DNA of 35,824 bases from Polyangiaceae bacterium. Lineage in GTDB: Bacteria; Myxococcota_A; Polyangia; Polyangiales; Polyangiaceae. The DNA lies in NCBI GenBank assembly GCA_016929495.1, contig JAFGIS010000141.1, forward strand, positions 1 to 35,824, written 5' to 3'. The position numbers and the translations under genes were made by a program. Below the pieces are notes generated by a model that was not told where the DNA came from, did no database searches, and worked only from the letters and a program-made list of their open reading frames with translations. The first letter of the stretch is position 1, and each line of letters opens with the position of its first letter. Below are positions 8,377-16,527 of this stretch, one piece after another.

Positions 8377-9075
8377 TCACGCGTAGACCAACCTGAGTAT
8401 CAGGCCAGCCAACGGATGCGCAATATACGAGAAGACCTTCCAGGCGACGAGCAGTCCCAGCAGCTCTAGCCAGGAGTTCTCGCGGAGTTTCTGGAACAGG
8501 GGCCCGACCGTCCGGGGTGCCAGGCCCTCGACCACCCCGGCGCCGTCCAGTGGCGGTATCGGCAGCAAATTGAACAGCCCAAGCAACGCGTTCAGGTACA
8601 GGAGGATCGATAGGCCGACCGCCAGCGCTCCCATCGGCGAGCTCTGCGTGCTGCCGACCGCTTCCACGAGGTGGTCGTAGCTCAGCGTGGCCGGCAGCTG
8701 CAGCAGCCCGGCAGCCAGCAGCGCCTTGATCGCGCCCAGCGCAACGGCGCACAAGGCGAGGTTGGCCGCGGGGCCCGCGAGAGACATGAGTGCGTGGCGT
8801 CGCGGGTGGCGCGAGGCCCAACGAGGGTCGAAGGGAACCGATGCCCATCCGAGCATCCATCCGAGCGTCAAGTAGGAAAGGAGCGGAACCAGCACCATCC
8901 CGAAGGGAGAACGCACGACGTGCGGTACCGGATCCAGACTGAGCTGACCGCCCTGGTACGCCGTGGCATCGCCACCCCTGTAGGCCGCCCAGGCATGCGC
9001 GAACTCGTGAAATGTCGTGCTGAACACGAAGACGAGATACCAAACGAACAGCTTCGCCAATTCAGCGGCGCCCAT
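8377..9075 (-). CDS. site-2 protease family (M50) membrane zinc peptidase
   Basis: 232 residues, a short intramembrane metalloprotease. The zinc motif HEFAH is at residues 23-27 in the first membrane segment (VFSTTFHEFAHAWAAY), and the third ligand is in NLLPIPPLDGAGVVEGL near residue 175. There are about five hydrophobic segments and no PDZ domain, so it belongs to the minimal YwhC/Rip-like group rather than to RseP. Substrates cannot be inferred. It is the first gene of the minus-strand group with the polyamine genes and is divergent from the small lipoprotein gene at 9253; a functional tie to polyamines is not evident. Confidence 0.9.
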   Translation of the reverse strand: MGAAELAKLFVWYLVFVFSTTFHEFAHAWAAYRGGDATAYQGGQLSLDPVPHVVRSPFGMVLVPLLSYLTLGWMLGWASVPFDPRWASRHPRRHALMSLAGPAANLALCAVALGAIKALLAAGLLQLPATLSYDHLVEAVGSTQSSPMGALAVGLSILLYLNALLGLFNLLPIPPLDGAGVVEGLAPRTVGPLFQKLRENSWLELLGLLVAWKVFSYIAHPLAGLILRLVYA

Positions 9076-9209
9076 GGTTGCTGACTTCGCGCGTAGCGTG
9101 CAGGACCGGGCGCGTCCAGACCGTTTCCGGGGAAGCGCTCCGAGATGGCAACGCCGCGGGCCCGAGCCGTTCGGGTGTTGCCGGCCCGTGGTGGTTTCTC
9201 GCGCAGACG

Positions 9210-9239
9210 TTGACGGCAGCCAGGTGACGGGGGTCTACT
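9210..9239 (+). promoter_or_regulatory. candidate sigma-70-type promoter for the small lipoprotein gene
   Basis: TTGACG (9210-9215), an 18-bp spacer, then TCTACT (9234-9239). That is 5/6 and 4/6 matches to the consensus boxes. The predicted start of transcription would be only a few bases before the ATG at 9253, implying a near-leaderless mRNA. Confidence 0.3.
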
Positions 9240-9252
9240 GCCGAGCGACGCT

Positions 9253-9462
9253 ATGGCACGCGCTGGAGCTTGGGTCCTGATCCTCGCGAGCGGGCTTTCG
9301 TTGCTCGCCTGCCACAAGAACGCCGCACGACGGCCTGCGGCTGCGCCGCATTCGCATCAGGAGTCGTCCGATGGGCCGGATTCGGACGCGGGCAGCGATA
9401 CCGAGGGCGACGAACCTCTGGTGCCGCCGCCGGACAACGGCGGGTATGCGCCCGTCGAGTGA
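9253..9462 (+). CDS. small predicted lipoprotein
   Basis: 69 residues. A hydrophobic signal (WVLILASGLSLLAC) ends in a lipobox with Cys at residue 20. The mature part is a short, acidic, apparently disordered tail (SSDGPDSDAGSDTEGDEP) without a recognisable domain. No homolog comes to mind. The intact lipobox at the right distance from the ATG and the lack of any overlapping competitor gene support it as real. It is divergent from the M50 peptidase and lies ahead of the large unknown gene at 9564. Confidence 0.6.
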   Translation: MARAGAWVLILASGLSLLACHKNAARRPAAAPHSHQESSDGPDSDAGSDTEGDEPLVPPPDNGGYAPVE

Positions 9463-9489
9463 CGGAGCGGACGATTCGGACAACAGCCG

Positions 9490-9522
9490 GTGGCACTGGC
9501 TGCAGCATCCTGCATAATGCAG
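9490..9522 (+). promoter_or_regulatory. candidate promoter with a palindrome over the -10 box
   Basis: GTGGCA (9490-9495), 17-bp spacer, CATAAT (9513-9518): 4/6 and 5/6 matches, 46 bp ahead of the ATG at 9564. The -10 box sits inside the palindrome CTGCATAATGCAG (9510-9522; perfect 6-bp arms, one central base), which would suit repressor binding. It is followed by a GAGGAGG ribosome-binding site at 9545-9551. Confidence 0.4.
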
Positions 9523-9563
9523 TGCGCATGCGGTCTGGAGTGACGAGGAGGTCTTGGTAGTCG

Positions 9564-12179
9564 ATGGGATGGCTGAGGGTCCTGATGGACGAGTGTCAGC
9601 CTCCAGTCAGGAGCCTGGGCGTGCTCGCCAGGAGCGCGCTGCGCGATCCGGCGTGGCCCAAGGATCTGGTCCTTCAGTCGCGGTCGCTCGCAGCGGTCTT
9701 CAGCAAGCTCGACCGAGGAGTCGATCTGGACTGGTTGGCCGAGCGACTTGCAGTGCAGGAAGTGCTCGCGCGGCTGCTCGGCTGCCAGCTCGGCGAGGTG
9801 CAGAGCCATCTGCCGCGCGCCGGAGCGGCAGAGGATGGCCGCATTCGCTTGTATGACCTGCCCTACGCCCGTGCTGTGGATCTGAGGACCGACCGCCCCG
9901 TACCGGGACTGCCGGCGTCCGTGCTCCAGCCCAGCTGCTGGGCACCTTGTTGGTGGCTGGCTCCGTCCGGTTCGGGCAGGACCCTGGCCGGTCTATTCCT
10001 GGCAGCGCGCGGGCACGCGCGCGTCGTCGACTGCCTGGACTCGGCCGTGCCAGCGAGCGTGCCTGTCGACGGCCCGCTGTTCATCGAGCTGCACGAGCCC
10101 GTGACCTGGCTCGGCGAGCTGGCGCGATCCTCCGTCCCGCTGTGCATCGCTGCCCCGTTTCTGCCCGAGGACACGGGGCTCGAGCCGCGGCGCTTTGCGC
10201 GCATCGATTCGCCGCTCATGACCGACAAACTGCGCGACATCGTCGACTGGGCAGCAGAGCGGCTCGGTTCGGGCGGACGCTTGGAGCCGCGCTCCGGACT
10301 GCAGTGGCTGCTCGGCGAGGCCGTGCCGCTCGGGCTCGTCGACACCGTGGGCTCGACGCTCGGACTGTGCGGACTGATCGACGAATTCGGGGTCGAGGAG
10401 CTTCGCGGAAAGTCGATCGCCCAGCTCGTTCGCAAGTTCGTACAGCTCAGGCTGGAGCGGGTGCAGGCGCGCCGACCCGACGCCGCGTGGTTCAAGCACG
10501 CCCACCGCGATGCGCTGGGGCTGCTCGCCGACCACTGGCTCGAGCTCGGAGAGCTCTGGGATCAGCCCCGATCGCTCGACCAGTGGCTCGGATTGATTCC
10601 GGAGGAGATGAGGCGCGGCGCGGACGTGGAGTGGCTGCGAGTGAGCCTCGGACGAGTGGAGCCGGCGATCCGGATGCGCGACATCGAGCGCGCGGCCCGC
10701 AGCCTGCCGCCCGGCGCCTTTCAGCTCGTTCGGCTGCTCGAGGAGCTCGGCCTGCTGCGTCGACTCAAGCACAATGCCGACTTCTGGGCGCCGGGGCCGC
10801 GCTGGCTGTGGCTCGGTCTGTTCGAGCAGGCCCGCCATCGCCTCGTGCGTGCCAGCCCTCTGGCGTGGGGCGAAGCCCTGATCCGTCCCCGGACCGCACC
10901 GAGTGTCGCGTCGGCACTTCGAGCGCGCGCCCGAAGCGATGGCCCTGCGCTGGTCGAGGATCTGCTCGAGTTCGGAGCGTGCGAGGAGCCGGGCTATGGC
11001 GCTGCCGTGGAAGCCGTCTTCGTCAGAGCGGGCCTCGGCTTGCTCGAGGGCCAAGAGCTGGCGGCCGATGCAGCCAAGGACCTGATGCTCGAGCAGCTTC
11101 AATTGACGCTAGAGCTGACGGGACAGCTGCCCCGACCCCGATTTGGGCTGCGCTGGGAGCCCGGCGACGCCGAGGAGCGACACGGCGTGTGGCTGCTCGC
11201 GGCGCTGGCCCTGTCCGAGCAGGTGGAAACGCCGGAAGCGCTCGGCGATTCGCTGCTCTGTCCGTGGGCGGCGGCGTGTCCCGCTCCCGGCTGGCGCGAT
11301 CTGCAGAACCGCATCCACAGAGCCATGGGACTCGCCTATTCGCGTGCCGAGCGTTGGCCGCTCGCGGCCTACGCTCTGTTCGACCGCCTTCGATCAACGC
11401 TCGGCGACGAGGGGCTCGAAGGCAAGAATACGCATCCGCTCGACCGACCCGGCAAGGTGCTCGACGAGATCGTGCACGGCGTGCTCGAGTGGGAGTCGGT
11501 CGCGCCGCTGGCCGACGACGTCATGGGGCTCGACGCGCTGGCCGCGCTGGCCGAGGTCCGGAAAGTGGCCTGGGACGAGGTCGCGCAGGCCATGTGGCAG
11601 GTCTGGAAGGACCAGGGGTATCCCGAGAGCCCGCTGTTCGATGCCCACCATCCGCGCGCCGATCTGCTCTGGAAGCCGCTGCTCGCCGAGCAGATCGCAG
11701 AGGTTCTCGCCGAGCCGGGCCGTGCGGCGCCGTACTATGCGGCCTTCCGACAGGAGCACTGGCAGTCGTTCGTCAGCGAGCTATCCAGGCTCGATCCGGC
11801 GCGTCTGGGCGACGTGGCCGCCTGGAAGCACCTGCCCGAGACGTACCTGTCGCGTGTGCTGGCAGAGGTCGGGCTTCCTCCCGTGGCCCTCGAGCAGCTC
11901 TGGCTACGATTTCCGGAGGCGCTGGCGGCCGAGGTCGAGCGGCGGTCGCGCGGCGGGGAGGCGAGTGGGGTGGATCTCGCCCTGGTGGCGCCCGCCGAGC
12001 ACACGGAGCTCGTGCTCGATGTGCTCGATCCAGAGAGCATCCTGAACCTGCCGCCGGAGCCGATGCAGCGGATGCGAGGGTGGCTGCACGGGTGCGTCGA
12101 GCGGTTGGTTCCTGGGTGGCGCAAGGCGTATGCGCTGCTCGATGCGGTCGAGCAGAGAGTGCGGTCGGCGGGGCGTTAG
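9564..12179 (+). CDS. large protein of unknown function with a degenerate P-loop-like motif
   Basis: 871 residues, no signal peptide, no membrane segments, so probably cytoplasmic. A strong GAGGAGG site precedes the ATG by 12 bp. Near residues 133-140 the run WLAPSGSGRTLAG looks like a Walker A loop in which Lys is replaced by Arg (R139) and the first Gly by Ala. About 30 residues later GPLFIELHEP (171-180) looks like a Walker B strand with Glu, followed by VPLCIAAPFLP, like a sensor strand. About 400-871 are helical, Leu- and Trp-rich, without visible repeats. It may be an AAA/STAND-like protein with a weakened or lost ATPase, but I do not recognise the family. RecQ follows after 272 bp that hold a dispersed repeat, so the two need not be co-transcribed. 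Confidence 0.72.
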   Translation: MGWLRVLMDECQPPVRSLGVLARSALRDPAWPKDLVLQSRSLAAVFSKLDRGVDLDWLAERLAVQEVLARLLGCQLGEVQSHLPRAGAAEDGRIRLYDLPYARAVDLRTDRPVPGLPASVLQPSCWAPCWWLAPSGSGRTLAGLFLAARGHARVVDCLDSAVPASVPVDGPLFIELHEPVTWLGELARSSVPLCIAAPFLPEDTGLEPRRFARIDSPLMTDKLRDIVDWAAERLGSGGRLEPRSGLQWLLGEAVPLGLVDTVGSTLGLCGLIDEFGVEELRGKSIAQLVRKFVQLRLERVQARRPDAAWFKHAHRDALGLLADHWLELGELWDQPRSLDQWLGLIPEEMRRGADVEWLRVSLGRVEPAIRMRDIERAARSLPPGAFQLVRLLEELGLLRRLKHNADFWAPGPRWLWLGLFEQARHRLVRASPLAWGEALIRPRTAPSVASALRARARSDGPALVEDLLEFGACEEPGYGAAVEAVFVRAGLGLLEGQELAADAAKDLMLEQLQLTLELTGQLPRPRFGLRWEPGDAEERHGVWLLAALALSEQVETPEALGDSLLCPWAAACPAPGWRDLQNRIHRAMGLAYSRAERWPLAAYALFDRLRSTLGDEGLEGKNTHPLDRPGKVLDEIVHGVLEWESVAPLADDVMGLDALAALAEVRKVAWDEVAQAMWQVWKDQGYPESPLFDAHHPRADLLWKPLLAEQIAEVLAEPGRAAPYYAAFRQEHWQSFVSELSRLDPARLGDVAAWKHLPETYLSRVLAEVGLPPVALEQLWLRFPEALAAEVERRSRGGEASGVDLALVAPAEHTELVLDVLDPESILNLPPEPMQRMRGWLHGCVERLVPGWRKAYALLDAVEQRVRSAGR

Positions 12180-12180
12180 C

Positions 12181-12254
12181 CACCCAGAGTGCTGGACCGG
12201 GACAGCGTGGAGATAGGCGTCCCAAGCTGGCGGATCGCCGCCACATCGCCAGGG
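12181..12254 (+). repeat. 74-bp two-hairpin repeat, copy 1
   Basis: Matches 15168-15241 at about 66 of 74 positions. Differences cluster between the conserved arms GGGAC and GTCCC, while the second part is invariant and holds a perfect hairpin TGGCGG-ATCG-CCGCCA (12228-12243). It starts right after the stop of the 871-residue gene and ends 197 bp before recQ. Non-coding; probably a REP-like element or a structured RNA. The remaining bases up to the recQ start show nothing further that I can name. Confidence 0.7.
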
Positions 12255-12451
12255 CATCTCCGGCTTCACCAACAGAGTCGCTCCAGCTGCCGAGGATTCT
12301 GGCCGTCCACGACTTGCCTGGCGTTCACGCCATAGCCCGAGACCTCAGCGACGGGCTCATCCCGGAGCGCGGCAGCGGACTCGCTGGCGCGTTTTCTGCT
12401 ACGGTCCCGGGCGCGTGGTCTGTGCACAGACCCTTCGCCCGTGGACACGTC

Positions 12452-14374
12452 ATGCTCGATCTCGCCGCCCTGGCCGCCGAACGCTTCGGGTTCTCCTCAC
12501 TGCTGCCAGGGCAGCGTGAGGTCATGGACCACTTGGTGGCGGGACGGTCGGCCGCGGCGATCTTCCCGACCGGTGGTGGCAAATCGCTCTGCTATCAGTT
12601 GCCCGCGCTGCTGTTCGAAGGGATCACTCTGGTGGTCTCGCCGCTCATCGCGCTGATGAAGGACCAGATCGACGTGCTCCGGGCACGTGGCGTGGTGGCC
12701 CATCGGCTGGACTCTACGCTGACCGTCGCGGAGTATCGAGAGATCATGGCCGATGTGCGCTCGGGCCGCGCACGCTTGCTCTACGTGGCCCCGGAGCGCT
12801 TCAACAACGAACGCTTCCGCCAGATGCTACAGGTGCTACGCGTGTCGCTGTTCGCTGTCGACGAGGCTCACTGCATCTCCGAGTGGGGGCACAACTTCCG
12901 ACCTGACTATCTGAAACTCGCGGGGTTCGCGCGCGCGTGTCGCGCCGAGCGCAGGCTCGCCTTGACGGCCACCGCGCCTCCCAGGGTGGCTGCCGACATC
13001 GCCAACGGTTTCGGCATCGAGCCGCGCTGCGTGGTCCGGACCGGCTTCTACAGGAAGAACCTCACGCTGCTGCTCACGCCGGCCGAGGCGGGCACTCAGG
13101 AGCAACGGTTGCTTGCTGCCCTGGCTGCGCGACCACGGGGAGCGACCGTCGTCTACGTCTCGCAGCAGAAGACGGCTGAACGCGTGGCACAGCGCTTGAC
13201 CGAGGTCGGTTTTGCGGCCTGGGCCTACCATGCGGGACTCGAGGACAGCGTGCGCGCCGAGGTCCAGGATCGCTTTCTGGCCGGGAGCGACGGTGTGGTC
13301 GTCGCCACCATCGCGTTCGGGATGGGCATCGACAAGAGCGATATCCGCTACGTCTATCACTACAACCTGCCCAAGAGCCTGGAGAACCTGGCGCAAGAGA
13401 TCGGTCGCGCCGGTCGCGATGGCGCCGAGGCGATCTGTGAGGTGTTCGTTTGTCCCGACGATGTCACCGTGCTCGAGAACTTCGCCTACGGCGACACGCC
13501 GAGCGCCGCCTCCGTGGCTTCCCTGGTCCAGGACGTGGTCCTCGGCGACGACGACCTCGAGCTCAGCCTACACGCGCTGTCACGCAAGCACGACATTCGT
13601 CTGCTGGTCTTGCGGACGCTGCTCACCTACCTCGAGCTCGACCAAGTGCTCGAGGGAGGGACACCGCTCTACAGCAGCTACCGTTTCAAGCCGTTGACGA
13701 CGTCGCAGGAGATGCTCGCCTCGGTCGAGGGCGAGCGGCGTCAGTTTCTCCGAGGAGTGCTCAAGGCCGCCACGAAGAAGCGCACGTGGTTCGCTCTGGA
13801 TGTCGAGGCCGCGGCGGAGACGACCGGCAGCGGCCGGGATCGCGTCGTCCGTGCGCTCGATTGGCTCGCTGAAAAGGGGCACATCGAGCTCGAGCCGCAG
13901 GGGGTTCGCCACCGCTACCGGCGATTGCGGGTCCCGGACGATCTCGACGCGTACATACAGACGCTGGCGGCCCGCACCCGGAGCCGCGAGCGCGCAGAGC
14001 TCGATCGTATCCGACAAGTGCTGGACCTGACGACACTGGACCGCTGTCAGGTGCGCGCGCTTGGACGACACTTCGGGGATCCCGAGGCCGAGCCCTGCGG
14101 GCATTGCTCGCACTGTCTGCACGGACCCTCTGCGCCCCTGGTGCGCACCACGGTGCGCGCCGAGCCGGCCGCGGTCAGAGCCGCCTTCGAGCTCTGCGCG
14201 CAATATCCCGAAGCACTCGGAAATCCGCGGGCGCTGGCGCGGCTTCTGTGCGGCCTGACTTCGCCCGCGCTCGCAGCGGCTCACCTCACCCGCCACGAGC
14301 ACTTCGGAGTCTTGTCCGCCGTGCCCTTCCCGGACGTGCTCGCGCTCGTCGAGGGAAGCGCGACGACACGCTGA
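12452..14374 (+). CDS. recQ: ATP-dependent DNA helicase RecQ
   Basis: 640 residues. A 3'-5' superfamily 2 helicase acting in recombination and fork repair. Motifs: LLPGQREVM (motif 0), FPTGGGKSLCYQLPAL with K44 (Walker A), VSPLIALMKDQ (Ia), DEAHCISEWGHNFRPDY at 137-153 (Walker B plus the RecQ aromatic-rich loop), ALTATAPP (III), VATIAFGMGIDKSDIRYVYH (V) and LAQEIGRAGRDG (VI, with the arginine finger). Zinc-binding cysteines are C532, C549, C552 and C555. The C-terminus has about 80 further residues and no clear HRDC domain, so it is a short-form RecQ. The ATG at 12452 fits the family's N-terminus; the frame is open far upstream, but only as a shadow of the preceding gene. Confidence 0.93.
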   Translation: MLDLAALAAERFGFSSLLPGQREVMDHLVAGRSAAAIFPTGGGKSLCYQLPALLFEGITLVVSPLIALMKDQIDVLRARGVVAHRLDSTLTVAEYREIMADVRSGRARLLYVAPERFNNERFRQMLQVLRVSLFAVDEAHCISEWGHNFRPDYLKLAGFARACRAERRLALTATAPPRVAADIANGFGIEPRCVVRTGFYRKNLTLLLTPAEAGTQEQRLLAALAARPRGATVVYVSQQKTAERVAQRLTEVGFAAWAYHAGLEDSVRAEVQDRFLAGSDGVVVATIAFGMGIDKSDIRYVYHYNLPKSLENLAQEIGRAGRDGAEAICEVFVCPDDVTVLENFAYGDTPSAASVASLVQDVVLGDDDLELSLHALSRKHDIRLLVLRTLLTYLELDQVLEGGTPLYSSYRFKPLTTSQEMLASVEGERRQFLRGVLKAATKKRTWFALDVEAAAETTGSGRDRVVRALDWLAEKGHIELEPQGVRHRYRRLRVPDDLDAYIQTLAARTRSRERAELDRIRQVLDLTTLDRCQVRALGRHFGDPEAEPCGHCSHCLHGPSAPLVRTTVRAEPAAVRAAFELCAQYPEALGNPRALARLLCGLTSPALAAAHLTRHEHFGVLSAVPFPDVLALVEGSATTR

Positions 14375-14441
14375 TCCCTGATCATCGGCGCGCGGAAGCC
14401 TCGACGATGAGGTGGCGCTCCAGTCAGCTGTGGCCCGCGCG

Positions 14442-14774
14442 TCAGTCGACCACCCAGACTCCCCGCTCGGCGATGGCGTCGTACATGGCGTCCGGTGCGA
14501 GATCGGCGCCATTCGGCCAGACTACCGCACCCTGCTCGACGCGCAGCGTTTGGAAGAACGCGGGGTCGCGCAGTGCCTCGAAGACGGTTGCGGTGACTCT
14601 TCGATGCCGAAGGAACGCTGCCATGTCCACGCGCCCTTCCAAGCCATCATGGAAGACAACGGAGAAGCAGGCATCCTGCTCCGGCTTCGCCGTGACCACG
14701 CGCCACGGCGCGTGCGAGGACGGCAAGTCTAGTCCAGCGGTGGAATCGGCTTGGGACTGTCGAGGTTGCTGCAT
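14442..14774 (-). CDS. DUF2442 domain protein
   Basis: 110 residues from the ATG at 14774, which would overlap the preceding gene by 46 bp. The conserved part begins only at APWRVVTAKPEQ, so the TTG at 14726, 2 bases past the upstream stop and giving about 94 residues, may be the real start. Family signs: CFSVVFHDGLEGRVDM, LRDPAFFQTLRVEQG and VVWPNGADLAPDAMY. DUF2442 proteins are small, and are often encoded next to DUF4160 proteins as here; the pair is widely suspected to be a toxin-antitoxin-like module, but no activity can be read from this sequence. Confidence 0.8.
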   Translation of the reverse strand: MQQPRQSQADSTAGLDLPSSHAPWRVVTAKPEQDACFSVVFHDGLEGRVDMAAFLRHRRVTATVFEALRDPAFFQTLRVEQGAVVWPNGADLAPDAMYDAIAERGVWVVD

Positions 14775-14989
14775 AGGTCCCAGTTCTCCATCAGCGCGTC
14801 TCGGTGGAGCGAAGCCCACTCGAGGACGAGCGCCAGAGCCCGCCGTGGCAGTGCTCCGCGAATGACGCGAAGCTCCCGGATGTCGATGGTCGCCTCGTGC
14901 TCACCGTACGTGGCGTGAAAGTGCGGCGGCCCGTGCTCGCGCCAGAAGATCTGGATCGCGATTCCGAAGAACATGCTGACAGTCGGCAT
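14729..14989 (-). CDS. DUF4160 domain protein
   Basis: 86 residues from the ATG at 14989, which yields the family's typical beginning MPTVSMFFGIAIQIFW. It is followed by the hallmark REHGPPHFHATYGEHEA, then LPRRALALVLEWASLHRD and LMENWDL with a C-terminal PIPPLD. A possible upstream start at 15037 adds 16 charged residues that are not typical. It is the upstream gene of a two-gene unit with the DUF2442 protein. The PPHFHA motif suggests a conserved functional site, but no reaction is known to me. It may have moved as part of an accessory cassette between recQ and the following outer-membrane gene. Confidence 0.85.
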   Translation of the reverse strand: MPTVSMFFGIAIQIFWREHGPPHFHATYGEHEATIDIRELRVIRGALPRRALALVLEWASLHRDALMENWDLCSNLDSPKPIPPLD

Positions 14990-15167
14990 CTTGCGAGCCT
15001 CACGAGACCGGCGCTCCTTCTCGCGGTAGGGTGACACGCGACGGCGTGAGGATCGAGCGCAGGTCGCGTAGGCCCGCCCCCGGTCGGCGGAGCGATGGGC
15101 TCGAGCATCGGCCAGGTGTCCGAGTTACCGAGAGCAGCCCCCTCGGCGTTTCCGAATCGAGCGTTCG

Positions 15168-15241
15168 CACCCAGAGTGCTGGACCGGGACACCGTGGCGA
15201 CCAACGTCCCGTGCTGGCGGATCGCCGCCACATCGCCAGGG
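15168..15241 (+). repeat. 74-bp two-hairpin repeat, copy 2
   Basis: Second copy of the repeat at 12181-12254, with the invariant hairpin TGGCGG-ATCG-CCGCCA at 15215-15230 and the GGGAC/GTCCC arms kept although the loop sequence differs. It ends 212 bp before the next plus-strand gene. The rest of the 464-bp gene-free stretch from 14990 to 15453 shows nothing I can name besides the Shine-Dalgarno sequence at its end. Confidence 0.7.
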
Positions 15242-15453
15242 GTTCGCCACGGCTCGGTTCTTTCACGTGCCTGCGATCCGCCGGGAACCGTGCGCCGCCC
15301 AGCACGCTGGCACGCTCTTCGCTAAGCCTTCGTGGTGCTCGAGTCTCGATGTCGCCCCGAGACTCGACCCGTAGCTTCGCCATGGGTGCGACGTCTCGAT
15401 ATCTCCTCTTGCGAGGTCCAATGCCTCTCGCGCTCACGCATGGAAGAAGGAAC

Positions 15454-16491
15454 ATGGCCAAGAGCAACCCGGCGGGTGCCGTCATCGTACTGTCCTCCCT
15501 ACTGCCGCTAGCCTTCTGCTGGGACGCCGACGCGCAGCCGGCGCCTGCTCAGCCTACCGAGCCAGCTCCTCGGGCTGCGCCACAAGCAGCGCCCCCTGCG
15601 GGGGCAGAGTGCATCCCAGCGTGCCGCCGGGGTTATTTGTGTGTCCAGGGCGCGTGCGTCAGCGCATGCAACCCGCCTTGCGGCGCAGGCCAAATGTGCA
15701 CGGCCGAGGGGACCTGTGTCGCGCAGGCAGCGGCAGCACCCGCCGCTGTGCCGTCAGCCCTACCGGCCGCTCCAGCGGCTGGGGTCACCGGCAGCAGCGC
15801 CGCAGAGCCCCCGGCAACGGTAGCGAAGCCTCGCTCGGGCGTGGCAATCGTGCCGCAGGTCGGCGTCTTGCTGGGCGGCGCCGGTTCACTGGTCATGGAC
15901 CCCAGCTGCACCGGTACCGGCTGTTCCGATTCAGGTCTCGGCAGCAACGAGACCGTCAAGTACGACGACCGGTCGCGGCTCGCTCTGGAGCTCGACGTGC
16001 TGGATCACCTCGGCCCCAAACTGCGGCTGGGCGGCGGGTTAATGATCGTACCGTCGAACTCGTTCGAGGCGGATACGTCGACGCGCAAGACCAAGAATGG
16101 CGCAGAGTTCACGCCTCTGGTCATCGTGGAGGGGGTCTTCGGCGACAAGATCGCCGGCGCCTTGCGCGGATTCGTAGGATTGCCGATCCTGGTCCCGGCT
16201 GCCGACTTGGACGATGTAGTCGAGAGCCTGGAGGCCACGTGCGACGAAGTGAAGGCTGCCGGCGCTTCCTGTTCGACGGGTTCTGGTCCCTTCCTGGGAT
16301 ACACGCTGGGAGCTGGTGTCGGTGTCATGGGACAAATCGGCGAAGGAGTCGCCCTTCGTGGCGATCTCGCACTTCAATACCAGTCGATCTGGGGGCCTTC
16401 CATGGAGGCTTCCGGTGGCGGAACCAAGGCGGAGGTCACAACGACCTTGTCGACGACACGCGTCTGGTTGATGGCGGGGCTCGAGTTGTAG
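15454..16491 (+). CDS. secreted Cys-rich outer-membrane-type protein
   Basis: 345 residues from the ATG at 15454, chosen for the strong GAAGAAGG site just before it and the signal sequence after it (AGAVIVLSSLLPLAFCW). A Pro/Ala linker runs to about residue 50, then a Cys-rich module at 53-88 (CIPACRRGYLC, CVSACNPPCGAGQMC, GTCVA) typical of myxobacterial surface proteins. The remaining 230 residues alternate in a beta-barrel-like manner (RSGVAIVPQVGVLLGGAG, LRGDLALQYQSIWG) and end in LMAGLEL. Probable outer-membrane barrel of unknown role. A fragment of a paralog, about 89 percent identical in DNA over 227 bp of the 3' end, lies at 18816-19041. Confidence 0.75.
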   Translation: MAKSNPAGAVIVLSSLLPLAFCWDADAQPAPAQPTEPAPRAAPQAAPPAGAECIPACRRGYLCVQGACVSACNPPCGAGQMCTAEGTCVAQAAAAPAAVPSALPAAPAAGVTGSSAAEPPATVAKPRSGVAIVPQVGVLLGGAGSLVMDPSCTGTGCSDSGLGSNETVKYDDRSRLALELDVLDHLGPKLRLGGGLMIVPSNSFEADTSTRKTKNGAEFTPLVIVEGVFGDKIAGALRGFVGLPILVPAADLDDVVESLEATCDEVKAAGASCSTGSGPFLGYTLGAGVGVMGQIGEGVALRGDLALQYQSIWGPSMEASGGGTKAEVTTTLSTTRVWLMAGLEL

Positions 16492-16521
16492 CGGGGCTCC
16501 GCCCCAGCCCGACGAGGCATG
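16490..16521 (+). repeat. 32-bp partial copy of the dispersed element
   Basis: Starts AGCGGGGCTCCGCCCCAGCC and ends GACGAGGCATG, matching the first 32 bp of the elements at both window ends; the far half is missing. It begins within the stop codon of the preceding gene (TAG at 16489-16491), so the element's end supplies that stop's last bases. The half-repeat CCCCAGCCCGACG recurs a few bases later. Confidence 0.7.
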
Positions 16522-16527
16522 CCGCGA

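Noticed and set aside
9491..9506. TGGCAC-like sequence that suggested a sigma-54 promoter
   Set aside because: The GC element is not at the required distance from GG (9 or 12 instead of 11 bases), so the sigma-70-type reading is preferred.
9947..12451. Long open frame leading into recQ that would make a 1475-residue fusion
   Set aside because: The part before 12452 reads as Arg/Ala-rich noise, overlaps the well-supported 871-residue gene in another frame, and lacks any domain; RecQ's normal N-terminus begins at 12452.
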